From Pseudidiomarina atlantica (GTDB lineage: Bacteria > Pseudomonadota > Gammaproteobacteria > Enterobacterales > Alteromonadaceae): DNA of 64,000 nucleotides. Position 1 is the stretch's first letter. Each line of letters begins with the position of its first letter. The DNA lies in NCBI RefSeq assembly GCF_000753735.1, contig NZ_JPIN01000012.1, positions 1 through 64,000 on the forward strand, in the 5' to 3' direction. Under the pieces are notes generated by a model, which was not told where the DNA came from, ran no database searches, and saw only the letters and a program-made list of their open reading frames with translations. Below are positions 55,633 to 64,000 of this stretch, in pieces. A program made the position numbers and the translations under genes.

Positions 55633-58574
55633 TCGAGACCAAGCTCCATCTGTAAGTTGTACCCGTTATAGTCCGATGCCCACCATTCCGACATCCAGCC
55701 CACACCTAAGCCAGCGCGCGTATCGCTCGCATCACCGAGAGCCGCAAGGTCTTTTGAGGTATCTGCCTGCAAGAAACCATAGCCGCGTAAGGTCTGCAGA
55801 TGTGTCTGCGTGAGCGCGATCACTGGACCCGACTCGATACGTCCAAAAAACGCATGCTGATCGTCTTCTGGGTAATAAATGCCATCTAGATAGAAAGTGT
55901 TGTACCAAAAACGTTCTTGCTGCGGCTTCCACCATTTGCCTTGGCTCCATGGACTGAGCAAATCAATCGACGCGCGCAGGTACGGCTTCAGCTCTTCATC
56001 ACCATCGAGTTGCTGCCGCACACCAGCAGCAAACACGGTGTTCATTTTAAGTGTGGGCCGCCAAGTAACGCCTAAATCGATTTCTTGGGTCTCAAAGAAA
56101 TCGTCTTCACCGCCTTGCAATAGGCTTATTTGCGCCCCTAGCCCACCAATACCGCTTTGCTCTTCGGTAAACGCATAAGCCGCTTGCAACTGCATAAAGT
56201 AGTCGCCTTGCGCATCGACCCCCTGGCCCACCGCGGCACGACTGCTATCACCTGCCCAACCGCTAAGGTTAAATGACCATTGACTTGAAACATCGCGATG
56301 CAGACGCTGAGCTTCGAGCAACTGTAGCTCGTCAGCATCAGGATCATCGAGCATCTTGTCGATAGCGGCACGCACGTAATGCTGGGTTTTTTCAGCGTCA
56401 TTCGCATAGTCAAAAGCAAACGCAGCTTGATGTAAGTGCTTCACTTGCGCATTCGCTTCATTACCGCGCAACGCCGTCTCAAAATAAGGTGCCGACTCTA
56501 CCGGATCACGCTCATAAATGGTGAAGGCTAATTCAGCTTGAAATTGCTTGTTGTCGGGATAAGTCGCGACGGCTTCGCGATACAATGCTTCAAGCTGCTC
56601 TAGCTGACCGCGTTTACGGTAAATGTAGGCGCGCTCTTCGACCAACAATGGCGAATCAAAACGTTGGTCCGCACGTTCAAGTAACAACAGGGTTTTGTCG
56701 TCGTCCTGTTGCGCTTGCGCAATATCGACACCCAACAGCCACCAATCGAGTTCTTGCTCTTGTCTTGCCGCCTGCCACGCAGTCTCGGCTTGCGCAAGAT
56801 CGCCTAAATCGTACATCATGCGCGCAATGGCGATGTCGTCGGAACCCACACGTTCGCTCGCTGGAATTTGTTGCAGATAACCTACTGCCGCTTGGTCATC
56901 ACCAACTCGTTGTGCTAGTGCCGCTAAGCTACGTAAGTCTCCTGCCGAAGGCTGTTCACCAATAGCCATTTGCAAGGCTGCATAGGCGGCTTCTGGGTCA
57001 CGATCAATCAAACACTCCGCGCGAGTACGGATACCACGTTGTTGGCTGACATTTTCCAGTGCGGCAAGCGCTGCATCACAGTCCCCATGTAAGCGCCAAA
57101 GCTCAGCAACATCCACTGGATCTGCGTTATTCTCCGCTAGCAATTGAATGCGCTCAGCGCTAATCGCGTCTGGCGCACCGTACAAAATATTAATGTAGCG
57201 CGAGAGTAAAACTTTGCCCGGCGCACTGGCCAAGTTGACTTCACCAAAGCCCTCGTGCAGCAAGGCTAAGGTCTGTGAAGATTCACCACGTTGCCACATC
57301 AAGTAAGTTGCTTTTTCTAACGCAGCTGGATCACGATAGCGCTGCCAAATTTCGCGCCAAACTGGTTCAGACTTCGCACCATCGCCGAGCCGATCGTAGG
57401 CCATCGCCAAGTAAGTTAGCTCCGCCTCGTTGTCCGCTCGTCCGCTAAGCAATTCTACTTGGCGCTGCCACGCCTGTTGCTGATGATTGTGGTTCATTAA
57501 CAAGCGCACACGTTGTGCTTGCAGCTCCGGGTTGGAAAACTCCGTGCGTTGCACCAGCTCGAACTGCTTCAGACGCTCTGCTAAAGTCAGCCAAACCGCC
57601 GCATTTTCGCGCACCGAACAATTCACAAAGCGCTGTTCGGCAGCAGCGCGATTATCCATTCGCAACAACAGCTGGACTTGCTCTAGACAGCTGGTTTGCG
57701 CTTCATCAGCGAGCGCCATGGCTGCCTCCAGCTCACCTTCCGCTTCCAACACGAAGTAATATTGCTTCGCGTCTGCAGACGACAAGTGTTCATGCTGTTG
57801 CAGCCAAGCAAAATATTTACTCGCAGCCGCGTTATCATCGCGACCTAATGCTTGGTAGGCGAGCTCGCGAATGACGCCGCCCGCGGCTTCTGGATAACGC
57901 TGCGCTAAGCGAAAAGCGCCTGCTTCATCGTTAGCCTCTACTAGCACATAGCCGAACTCAGCAATTTGCTCTGAGCTCAGTTCAGCATGGCTAGCATAGG
58001 CGGCAAACTGCTCTGCCGCCGCTTTGAATTCACCAACATCAGCTGCCACTCGCGCGGCAGTTAAATGTAATTCCGGTGTGTACAACTCTACCGGTAGCGC
58101 CGCCAGCCATTGCCATGCTGCTTGCTTGGACTGGCTTTGTTCTAATTGATAGAGGCTCTGTTCGATCAATTCTTGCTGCTGCGCGGCCGGCACTCCTTGC
58201 AATAGGGTAAGCATCGATGTTGCTGCTGGCACTTCGCGCGCAATCGCTTTGCGTAACATACGCTGATGCAGATTCGCCTTGCGCTCAAGGGGGATCCCTT
58301 GCAAGTAGATCTGTGCTCGCGCTAAATCTTCACCCGCAAGCGCGAGTTCAAATGCATACTCATAAAAAGCGACGTGCTCTGGTGCAATTTTAATCGCGAT
58401 ATCAAGTTCCTTTACCGCCGCTTGATATTGTTCCTCTTGCTGCAAGCGATAGGCTTTATCGACATAGGGATAGGTCCGAAATTCCTCGTAGTCGGATAAA
58501 CCATTGAATATGGAATCGCCGATAGCTTGCGGTGCAAGTGCTGTCGCCGCAGCGATAAACCCTAAAATACGCAT
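55554..58574 (-). CDS. nfrA: NfrA-like outer-membrane TPR protein
   Basis: This 1006-residue protein has a signal peptide (about 1-19) and many tetratricopeptide-like repeats over about residues 35-720 (QEEQYQAAVKELDIAIKIAP, RLGDGAKSEPVWREIWQRYR). A C-terminal beta-barrel region of about 230 residues ends in the aromatic RFELYF, typical for outer-membrane insertion. NfrA of E. coli is the receptor for phage N4 and is thought to export the polysaccharide made by NfrB. The overlap with nfrB is 13 bases. The repeats differ from one another, so no recent duplication is apparent. Confidence 0.87.
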   Translation of the reverse strand: MRILGFIAAATALAPQAIGDSIFNGLSDYEEFRTYPYVDKAYRLQQEEQYQAAVKELDIAIKIAPEHVAFYEYAFELALAGEDLARAQIYLQGIPLERKANLHQRMLRKAIAREVPAATSMLTLLQGVPAAQQQELIEQSLYQLEQSQSKQAAWQWLAALPVELYTPELHLTAARVAADVGEFKAAAEQFAAYASHAELSSEQIAEFGYVLVEANDEAGAFRLAQRYPEAAGGVIRELAYQALGRDDNAAASKYFAWLQQHEHLSSADAKQYYFVLEAEGELEAAMALADEAQTSCLEQVQLLLRMDNRAAAEQRFVNCSVRENAAVWLTLAERLKQFELVQRTEFSNPELQAQRVRLLMNHNHQQQAWQRQVELLSGRADNEAELTYLAMAYDRLGDGAKSEPVWREIWQRYRDPAALEKATYLMWQRGESSQTLALLHEGFGEVNLASAPGKVLLSRYINILYGAPDAISAERIQLLAENNADPVDVAELWRLHGDCDAALAALENVSQQRGIRTRAECLIDRDPEAAYAALQMAIGEQPSAGDLRSLAALAQRVGDDQAAVGYLQQIPASERVGSDDIAIARMMYDLGDLAQAETAWQAARQEQELDWWLLGVDIAQAQQDDDKTLLLLERADQRFDSPLLVEERAYIYRKRGQLEQLEALYREAVATYPDNKQFQAELAFTIYERDPVESAPYFETALRGNEANAQVKHLHQAAFAFDYANDAEKTQHYVRAAIDKMLDDPDADELQLLEAQRLHRDVSSQWSFNLSGWAGDSSRAAVGQGVDAQGDYFMQLQAAYAFTEEQSGIGGLGAQISLLQGGEDDFFETQEIDLGVTWRPTLKMNTVFAAGVRQQLDGDEELKPYLRASIDLLSPWSQGKWWKPQQERFWYNTFYLDGIYYPEDDQHAFFGRIESGPVIALTQTHLQTLRGYGFLQADTSKDLAALGDASDTRAGLGVGWMSEWWASDYNGYNLQMELGLEWQHVVNSDYAEDGDNAVLIRFELYF

Positions 58575-60775
58575 GTGATACCCGGTTGCCCTGCAACCGC
58601 CTCTGCTAATAATTCTTTCATTTCGATCTGGTGACGCTTTTGATAAGCCGAAGCTTCATCGCGCTGTGCATCAGAAATAATACCTTCGCTGACCAAGTAA
58701 TCGCCCAGCCGCACTTCGTTACGACGGTCATATGCCATCATGACCTGTGCCATCACCGCTGGATCAATTACGTGTGATTGCACTAGCGCAGTGCCAAAGG
58801 GTAACTGGCGAATAAAGTAGGCATCGCGCATTAGTCGGATGTCACTTTCTTGCAAAGTTCCACTCTCTTGTGCCTGTTGTAGGTATGGCCTCGGGTCAGC
58901 GTCTTTATCGTCCATGTACCAATAACGCAGACCGAGTGTGACTGCACCTTGGGTGGTCACACAGCCCCGCACTGGACGCTTTAATCGACGACTAATCGCG
59001 GCTTCAGCAACCGGACTCAAAGCGTATTCACGGCCAACAATCAGTGTTTTGCCGTCTTCAGCTAACGGAATAATCGAGTATTTGAAGGCTATTTCCGCGG
59101 GCAAGGTCTCAATCAATGCCGGATCCAATGTGAACGGATCGCAGGCTTGGAACGAACTGTATTCTTGCTCGGCAATTGCTTCACTGAGTTCATCTAGCGT
59201 CACAAAACCAGCAGTGACTAGGTACACGCCTAAGCGAATTCCCGCGGGACGCTCCAATAATGCCCGCTCAAGCTCTGCTTCGGTGAGCTTGCCATTGGTG
59301 ATCAGAATGCCACCTAATGGCTGTTTACGCGGCGGCGCCACCACTGGAAATACATGTGAGGTTTTATCCCAAGCGACTTTGCGTGGGTCACCATGTTGAA
59401 TCACCTGCTTCAAAGCACGCAAGCTCGCTACGAAGTTAATCAAGGTGCCCCAGAAAATGCGCACAATCGACATAAAGCCCTGGAACCAACCGTAATATTG
59501 CTTAACGAAATAAAAACGATGAACTAAGCGATTGACCAAAAAGAACAAGTTGGCCATGAGTAAAAATACGATCAGCGGCTCATCATCGAACACCGATAAT
59601 ACTCGGTAGGTGCTCGGCGAAACTTTTTCAACAACCCAAATAATGAATAACTGAATAAACAACGCCATCGCGATGAAGCTTATAACGTTGGCGAAAGCAC
59701 CGCGCCGATCGCGCCACAGAAAATAATTAATCTTCCAATCTTTAGTCCATTTCAGTTTACGAGAACCTTGAAAGATAATGCCGATAATCCAACGGGTCTT
59801 TTGTCGCACTGAAGCTTTGTAACTGGTTGGAAAGTACTCTCGCACGCATACCACATTACCATCGCGTTTACTCACCCCAGCACTGCGTTCGCGCAATTGT
59901 GCCTGCTCCATTTTCACCGGATAGCGCACAAAAATTTCTTCCATACCCCAACTCTTCAAGCGAAAACCGATGTCATAGTCTTCAGTCAACGAGCGCACAT
60001 CAAACGGCAAACCATCGCCTTCTTTAAGGAGTTTCAAAATCGCGCGGCGACTAAAGCAGGTGCCAACCCCTGCACTTGGCACTTGGCCAGCGAGAGATTC
60101 CCGCACTACGATATCTTTGCCGTGCAGTTCCGCGAATTCATCTAAATAATGGGCAGCAGTAAAATTGTACCAATGCTGGGGAAACGGATAGACCGGCAAC
60201 TGGATCATGTCTTTGCGGCCAACTAAAAAGTTGAACAAGCGCAATTCCATACTTGAAATAACGTCTTCGGCATCGTGCAAAATATAGCCGGCGAATTCGA
60301 TTTTGGTTTTCTTCTCAAATTCGACAATAGAAGCAATGATGTTATTTAAACAGTCAGCTTTACTGGTGGGTCCTGGCTCGGCACAAATGACTTTATGCAC
60401 ATTAGGATAATGCTCAACCACATGGTCGACTTCTGCTTGGGTTTCGGGGTCATTTGGATAGGTACCAATGAAAATCTGATAATTCTCATAATCCAAAGAG
60501 GCAGCAGCGTTTGCCGCCATCTTATCGACCACCCCCACTTCCTGCCATGCTGGCACCATGATAGCGAGTGGCTTTTCCGGTTCGTTTAAAAGTTTATCAG
60601 GATCAGCGTAATCATATTTCCGATACACCGTCAGTTTGCGATATATCCACCGGACCCAGTAATAGAAATCGATAAACAAGTCGTCGAGACCGAACAGAAA
60701 CAGTACGACCATGACGAAGATCGCTAACCATTTCAATCCATAGAGGTACAAGACGAAGACGTCAAACCAAGTCAT
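58562..60775 (-). CDS. nfrB: NfrB-like c-di-GMP-responsive glycosyltransferase
   Basis: This 737-residue inner-membrane protein combines a family 2 glycosyltransferase with c-di-GMP-binding motifs. The GT domain shows HDAEDVI (a DxD-type metal site), LTEDYDIGFRL and the RQKTRWIIG acceptor loop. Membrane helices lie at about 5-30, 355-380, 395-430 and beyond. The C-terminal half has two pairs of MshEN-like motifs: PLGGILITNG near 486 with RLGVYLVTAG near 512, and PFGTALVQSH near 657 with RLGDYLVSEG near 687. MshEN domains bind c-di-GMP. E. coli NfrB makes an exopolysaccharide needed for phage N4 adsorption. The two pairs may be more than the single domain expected. Confidence 0.87.
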   Translation of the reverse strand: MTWFDVFVLYLYGLKWLAIFVMVVLFLFGLDDLFIDFYYWVRWIYRKLTVYRKYDYADPDKLLNEPEKPLAIMVPAWQEVGVVDKMAANAAASLDYENYQIFIGTYPNDPETQAEVDHVVEHYPNVHKVICAEPGPTSKADCLNNIIASIVEFEKKTKIEFAGYILHDAEDVISSMELRLFNFLVGRKDMIQLPVYPFPQHWYNFTAAHYLDEFAELHGKDIVVRESLAGQVPSAGVGTCFSRRAILKLLKEGDGLPFDVRSLTEDYDIGFRLKSWGMEEIFVRYPVKMEQAQLRERSAGVSKRDGNVVCVREYFPTSYKASVRQKTRWIIGIIFQGSRKLKWTKDWKINYFLWRDRRGAFANVISFIAMALFIQLFIIWVVEKVSPSTYRVLSVFDDEPLIVFLLMANLFFLVNRLVHRFYFVKQYYGWFQGFMSIVRIFWGTLINFVASLRALKQVIQHGDPRKVAWDKTSHVFPVVAPPRKQPLGGILITNGKLTEAELERALLERPAGIRLGVYLVTAGFVTLDELSEAIAEQEYSSFQACDPFTLDPALIETLPAEIAFKYSIIPLAEDGKTLIVGREYALSPVAEAAISRRLKRPVRGCVTTQGAVTLGLRYWYMDDKDADPRPYLQQAQESGTLQESDIRLMRDAYFIRQLPFGTALVQSHVIDPAVMAQVMMAYDRRNEVRLGDYLVSEGIISDAQRDEASAYQKRHQIEMKELLAEAVAGQPGITCVF

Positions 60776-60831
60776 ACACAGCCTATGTCATCTCAAAGTT
60801 GAAAATATTGTTGCAAAACTGCAAATAAAGA

Positions 60832-60860
60832 ATAGGGATAGTCGAACTGACTATCCCTAT
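60832..60860 (-). terminator. hairpin between the EAL gene and nfrB
   Basis: A perfect 12-bp inverted repeat, ATAGGGATAGTC and GACTATCCCTAT, with a 5-base loop. On the minus strand it is followed by TTCTTTATTTGC, a T-rich tract. It may terminate the upstream EAL transcript, or act in the 5' leader of nfrB. Confidence 0.65.
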
Positions 60861-60941
60861 CAAATGCAATGATGTTTTGACTAAGTTTAGATGATATTTA
60901 ACAATTGGCTATCTGTTGAACCGCATATTACGAAAAATGTT

Positions 60942-61718
60942 CTATAACATTTTCTCTAATTGCGCAAAATCGACATCGGGAAGTTCTTGAAAGCCTGGAT
61001 AAGCAAATAGGTAACCTTGCACGAAATTGACTCCCAAGCCCAGGAGGGTTTGCAATTCTGCCACTGTCTCAATACCTTCAGCGAGAATTCGAGTGCCTTG
61101 CAATTCACATTGGGCAACCACCTGTTTGACTCCGGCTTGCTGCTCTTTATCTCGGTCGATATCAATGATCAAACTACGGTCGAGCTTGAGAATATGGGGT
61201 CGCAATTCAACCAACCATTCGTGACTTGCATAGCCCGAGCCATAGTCATCGATAGCCGTTTGAAAGCCGCGCGCCGCGTAACTTGAGAATATCCGCTGCA
61301 AGTGTGACTTACTGATAATTTCCTCGCCTTCGGTGACTTCAAAAACCAGTTTGCGTAAATCAAAATGGTATAAATCAGCAGCTTCAATAGTGGCTTTAAT
61401 ACAGGTTTCAGGATTGTAGACGGCATTCGGTAAGAAATTGATGTGAAGATAGTTGCTACAACCTAACTTCGAGGCCCACTCGATGGCTTTAACGCGACAG
61501 GCTTGGTCAAAATAGTAGCGGTTATCGTGGGTCACTTGGTCGAATACCCAACCGGCGCCCTCGCCATTGGGGCCGCGGACAAGTGCTTCGAATGCGCAAA
61601 TACGTTGTGCCCGCCAATCGACGATAGGTTGAAATGCCATGCTGATCTCAAAGCCAAGATCTTTGCCGGCAAGGCAGTCACGGCAGGTTTGCTGACGAAT
61701 TGATGCTGGTATTGTCAT
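60942..61718 (-). CDS. EAL-domain c-di-GMP phosphodiesterase
   Basis: This stand-alone EAL domain of 258 residues has the residues needed for catalysis: EALVRG, NFLP, the second Glu in FEVTEGEE, IDDYGSGYAS (two metal-binding Asp), Lys in LKLDRSL, the third Glu in AEGIET, and Gln in VQGYLF. It should therefore hydrolyse c-di-GMP to pGpG. The N-terminus has a short Cys-containing part (QTCRDCLAG) that is not a known domain. It lies on the same strand just upstream of nfrB, across the hairpin at 60832-60860, and may lower the signal that NfrB senses. Confidence 0.87.
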   Translation of the reverse strand: MTIPASIRQQTCRDCLAGKDLGFEISMAFQPIVDWRAQRICAFEALVRGPNGEGAGWVFDQVTHDNRYYFDQACRVKAIEWASKLGCSNYLHINFLPNAVYNPETCIKATIEAADLYHFDLRKLVFEVTEGEEIISKSHLQRIFSSYAARGFQTAIDDYGSGYASHEWLVELRPHILKLDRSLIIDIDRDKEQQAGVKQVVAQCELQGTRILAEGIETVAELQTLLGLGVNFVQGYLFAYPGFQELPDVDFAQLEKML

Positions 61719-61727
61719 TTATTATCT

Positions 61728-62657
61728 TTAGAAGTTGAGCAACCACAACAAACTACTCGTTGCGATAAATAACCACAGAATGATAGCCAATATCATCGGC
61801 TTGAGTCCTGCGGCACGAACTCTTTTTAAGGTTAAGCTTAGCCCAATTAAAAACAAACAAAACACCAATAAGCGTTTGCCGAGCTCAAATAAGCTGCCAA
61901 AAATTGAACTTGTATCATTAAAGTAACTGGCAAATACGGCTGTTGCAACAAATCCGACAATAAACCAAGGCACGCTTACGCTGATACGTTTTTGCTTCTG
62001 CGCAGAACGCTGATACCACCACGCGGAAAGCAGCACCAGCGGAATAATCCACAACGCCCGCGCTAGTTTAGTCGTGGTGGCGATTTGTAAAGCCTCGTCA
62101 CCAAAAGCTTCGGCGGCACCGACCACAGATGAAGTATCGTGAATGGCGATCGCCGCCCACAAACCAAAAGTTAGCTGGTCCAGTTCAAGCAATCTACCGA
62201 TCAGTGGAAAGACGAGGAGCGCCACCGAGTTAAGAATAAACACGACCGCCAGAGCGAGTGCCATTTGGTCACTGCGGGCGCGGATGGCGGGGCCAACCGC
62301 GGCTATCGCACTGCCACCACAAATTGCCGTACCGGAACCGATTAAATGGGCGGTCGTCAGTTCCATTCGCATTGCTTTCGCCAATAGCAATGCCAACGCA
62401 AGGGTGGCGAGCATAGACATCACCATTAATCCCAGCGCATCGCCAGTAACTTGCATAGCACTCGGTAGGTGTACACCAAAACCCAATAGCACAATAGCTA
62501 CGCCGAGTAGATGTTTTGCCCATTGTGCCGGATTGAAGTGCGTGGGCGACAAGCCAAACCCTGCGCCAATAAAACCAAGAAGCAGCGCATAGGGCGAGCT
62601 AAGCAACCCAACTCCAGCAACGACAGCAATCGCACTGACGTATAATTTAGCAAGCAT
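61728..62657 (-). CDS. yeiH: YeiH-family putative sulfate exporter (UPF0324)
   Basis: This 309-residue membrane protein has about ten hydrophobic segments and UPF0324 motifs: LGVAIVLLGFGVHLPSAMQV, GSGTAICGGSAIAAVGPAI and IAIHDTSSVVGAA. Family members are predicted anion exporters. It starts 7 bases after the stop of the persulfide-dioxygenase-like gene and runs into the EAL gene 9 bases on. Because persulfide dioxygenase forms sulfite, the exporter may carry sulfite or sulfate out of the cell. That link is inference from gene order. Confidence 0.87.
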   Translation of the reverse strand: MLAKLYVSAIAVVAGVGLLSSPYALLLGFIGAGFGLSPTHFNPAQWAKHLLGVAIVLLGFGVHLPSAMQVTGDALGLMVMSMLATLALALLLAKAMRMELTTAHLIGSGTAICGGSAIAAVGPAIRARSDQMALALAVVFILNSVALLVFPLIGRLLELDQLTFGLWAAIAIHDTSSVVGAAEAFGDEALQIATTTKLARALWIIPLVLLSAWWYQRSAQKQKRISVSVPWFIVGFVATAVFASYFNDTSSIFGSLFELGKRLLVFCLFLIGLSLTLKRVRAAGLKPMILAIILWLFIATSSLLWLLNF

Positions 62658-62664
62658 AGAACCC

Positions 62665-63540
62665 TTAAAGCTGGTTGATAGGTAGCTTCAAGTATACTTT
62701 ACCTTTGTCATCTGCGGGCGGCATTTCACCAGCTCGAATATTCACTTGAATCGAAGGTAAGATCAGTCGCGGCATTTCTAGTGTGGCATCGCGTTCTTCA
62801 CGCATTTTCACAAACTCTTGCTCGCTCACGCCATCACGCACATGTTTGCTGTGCGCCTTTTGCTCGGCAACGGTGGTCTTATGCTGATAATCACGGCCCT
62901 CTGGCGGATAATCATGACACATATACAATTCGGTGTTGTCCGGCATCGCTAACAACCGCTGAATAGAACGGTACAAAGTCGTCGCGCTGCCACCTGGGAA
63001 GTCACAACGCGCGGTGCCAACATCCGGCATAAACAAAGTGTCGCCAACGAACACTTTTTGCTCATCGAGTACATAAACCATATCCGCTGGGGTATGCCCC
63101 GGAGAATGCAGCGCACGAAAATGCAGACTGCCAACGGTAAAGGTTTCACCATCGGCAAACAAATGATCGAATTGCTGACCGTCTGGCAGAAACTCTTTCT
63201 CTAGATTGAATACGTCTTTGAAAATTTGCTGTACTTCGCAAATCCTGTTACCAATGGCAATCTTGCCGCCCAAATGTTGCTTGATAAAGGGTGCCGCCGA
63301 AAGATGATCGGCATGTGCGTGCGTTTCTAGAATCCACTCAACTTGCAAGTCATGCGCTTTAACGAAGTCGACTAAACGTTGCGGACCATGTGTCGCTGTA
63401 CGGCCTGATTTGTAATCAAAATCGAGTACCGGATCTATGATGACCGCTTTTTTACTGCTCGGATCTTCCACAACATAGCTGAAAGTTTCGCTGTCAGGGT
63501 CCAAGAACGGCGTGATTTGAGCTTGGCTTGGTGCATTCAT
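62665..63540 (-). CDS. Blh-type persulfide dioxygenase (metallo-beta-lactamase fold)
   Basis: This MBL-fold protein of about 291 residues has iron-ligand motifs THAHADHLSA, HSPGHTPADM, VGDTLFMPDVGTARCDFPGG and MCHDYPPEG. They match the Blh/ETHE1-like persulfide dioxygenases, which oxidise glutathione persulfide to sulfite with one iron. The FPGG insert and C-terminal RLILPSIQVNIRAG are typical of the Blh subgroup. I use the ATG at 63540, with TAGGAG 8 bases before; an ATG at 63546 is too close to that site. It is followed by the exporter gene, as in BigR-type sulfide detoxification operons. No bigR gene is seen in the window. Confidence 0.87.
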   Translation of the reverse strand: MNAPSQAQITPFLDPDSETFSYVVEDPSSKKAVIIDPVLDFDYKSGRTATHGPQRLVDFVKAHDLQVEWILETHAHADHLSAAPFIKQHLGGKIAIGNRICEVQQIFKDVFNLEKEFLPDGQQFDHLFADGETFTVGSLHFRALHSPGHTPADMVYVLDEQKVFVGDTLFMPDVGTARCDFPGGSATTLYRSIQRLLAMPDNTELYMCHDYPPEGRDYQHKTTVAEQKAHSKHVRDGVSEQEFVKMREERDATLEMPRLILPSIQVNIRAGEMPPADDKGKVYLKLPINQL

Positions 63541-63679
63541 TGCCATTTCTCCTACTTAATGATGCAAATTTTTAAATTAGCGACTTCTAAATTACGTTAT
63601 TCGGCGCGAGAGTTAAACTGGATCACAACACCTTCTGCGTATAAAATTGCGCCTTTCTGTTTACAAATGAGAGTTCACT

Positions 63680-64000
63680 ATGGGTCGCGCGTATCAAAAC
63701 CGCAAAGAGTCGATCGCAAAAACAGCGGCGGCAAAAAGTAAAGTGTACAGCAAATACGGTCGTCAAATTTATGTTGTCGCGAAACAGGGTGGTATTGACC
63801 CCGAAGCGAATCTACAGTTACGTGGTCTTATCGACAGCGCAAAGAAAGACCAAGTTCCTGCCCATGTTATTGAAAAAGCGATTGATAAAGCCAAAGGCGG
63901 TGCAGGTGAAGATTATGCACCTGCGGTGTACGAAGGTTTTGGTCCTGGCAACTGTATGGTGATGGTCGAGTGTTTGACCGACAATCCTGCCCGGACCTTT
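63680..64000 (+). CDS. YebC/YeeN-family protein, truncated by the window end
   Basis: The N-terminal 107 residues of a YebC/TACO1-family protein. The start reads [20 protein letters not shown], followed by [28 protein letters not shown] and [19 protein letters not shown], all typical of the family. The wording is closer to YeeN than to YebC proper. Family members act as transcription factors or as translation factors that relieve ribosome stalling at proline runs. The frame is still open at base 64000, so the gene continues beyond the window. It is divergent from the persulfide dioxygenase gene. Confidence 0.9.
   Translation, partial: MGRAYQNRKESIAKTAAAKSKVYSKYGRQIYVVAKQGGIDPEANLQLRGLIDSAKKDQVPAHVIEKAIDKAKGGAGEDYAPAVYEGFGPGNCMVMVECLTDNPARTF

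Overview
The window reads as chromosome of a gammaproteobacterium, most likely an alteromonad-type marine organism such as Idiomarina or Pseudidiomarina. This is inferred from the Oar-type and classical TonB-dependent receptors, several secreted peptidases, a large set of GGDEF/EAL proteins, MetJ-type operators, and base composition near half G+C by eye. It is a working guess, not a classification. Genes are dense, on both strands, with many 1-20 nt overlaps. No IS element, CRISPR array, rRNA or intact tRNA is visible.

Layout. (1) 1-1416 is the distal end of an integrated island: an AbiEii-type toxin gene, a gene-poor spacer, then the 3' part of a tRNA-Arg(CCG) gene lacking its 5' half, the usual scar of a tRNA-site integrase. 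(2) 1577-4242 still looks accessory: two small unknown genes, a small membrane protein and a complete hipBA toxin-antitoxin pair with candidate operators. (3) 4437-17099 holds an EEP hydrolase, an HTH-DUF805 fusion, an old yellow enzyme, a UbiA prenyltransferase, a secreted M28 peptidase, a TonB receptor behind MetJ boxes, a DUF2891 protein, a BlaI/M56 regulator pair with tandem operators, and ybiT. (4) 17232-28438 holds an amidase, a ParDE-like pair, ilvE, yaiI, a threonine aldolase, a two-gene RND pump and katG.

(5) 28515-35904 is a cluster of three diguanylate cyclases, two of them very large periplasmic-propeller sensors. (6) 35976-42349 holds a PadR-controlled membrane protein, an Oar-like receptor and an M23 peptidoglycan hydrolase. 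(7) 42423-54667 is a run of small redox and envelope genes: a 53-residue orphan protein, SOUL, several thioredoxin-fold proteins, SGNH and S9 hydrolases, an SDR, a dUTPase, a bicupin and a three-domain MliC/META lipoprotein. (8) 54664-60775 is an nfrB-nfrA-DUF4434 operon, a predicted c-di-GMP-responsive exopolysaccharide synthesis and export system. (9) 60942-63540 holds an EAL phosphodiesterase, a YeiH-type exporter and a persulfide-dioxygenase-like enzyme. The window closes inside a YebC/YeeN-family gene.

Two functional themes stand out. One is c-di-GMP: three cyclases with intact active and inhibitory sites, one EAL enzyme, and an NfrB with two MshEN-type motif pairs as likely effector. 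The other is sulfur and thiol redox: many thioredoxin-fold proteins, a persulfide dioxygenase with an anion exporter, and a methionine-repressor-controlled TonB receptor.
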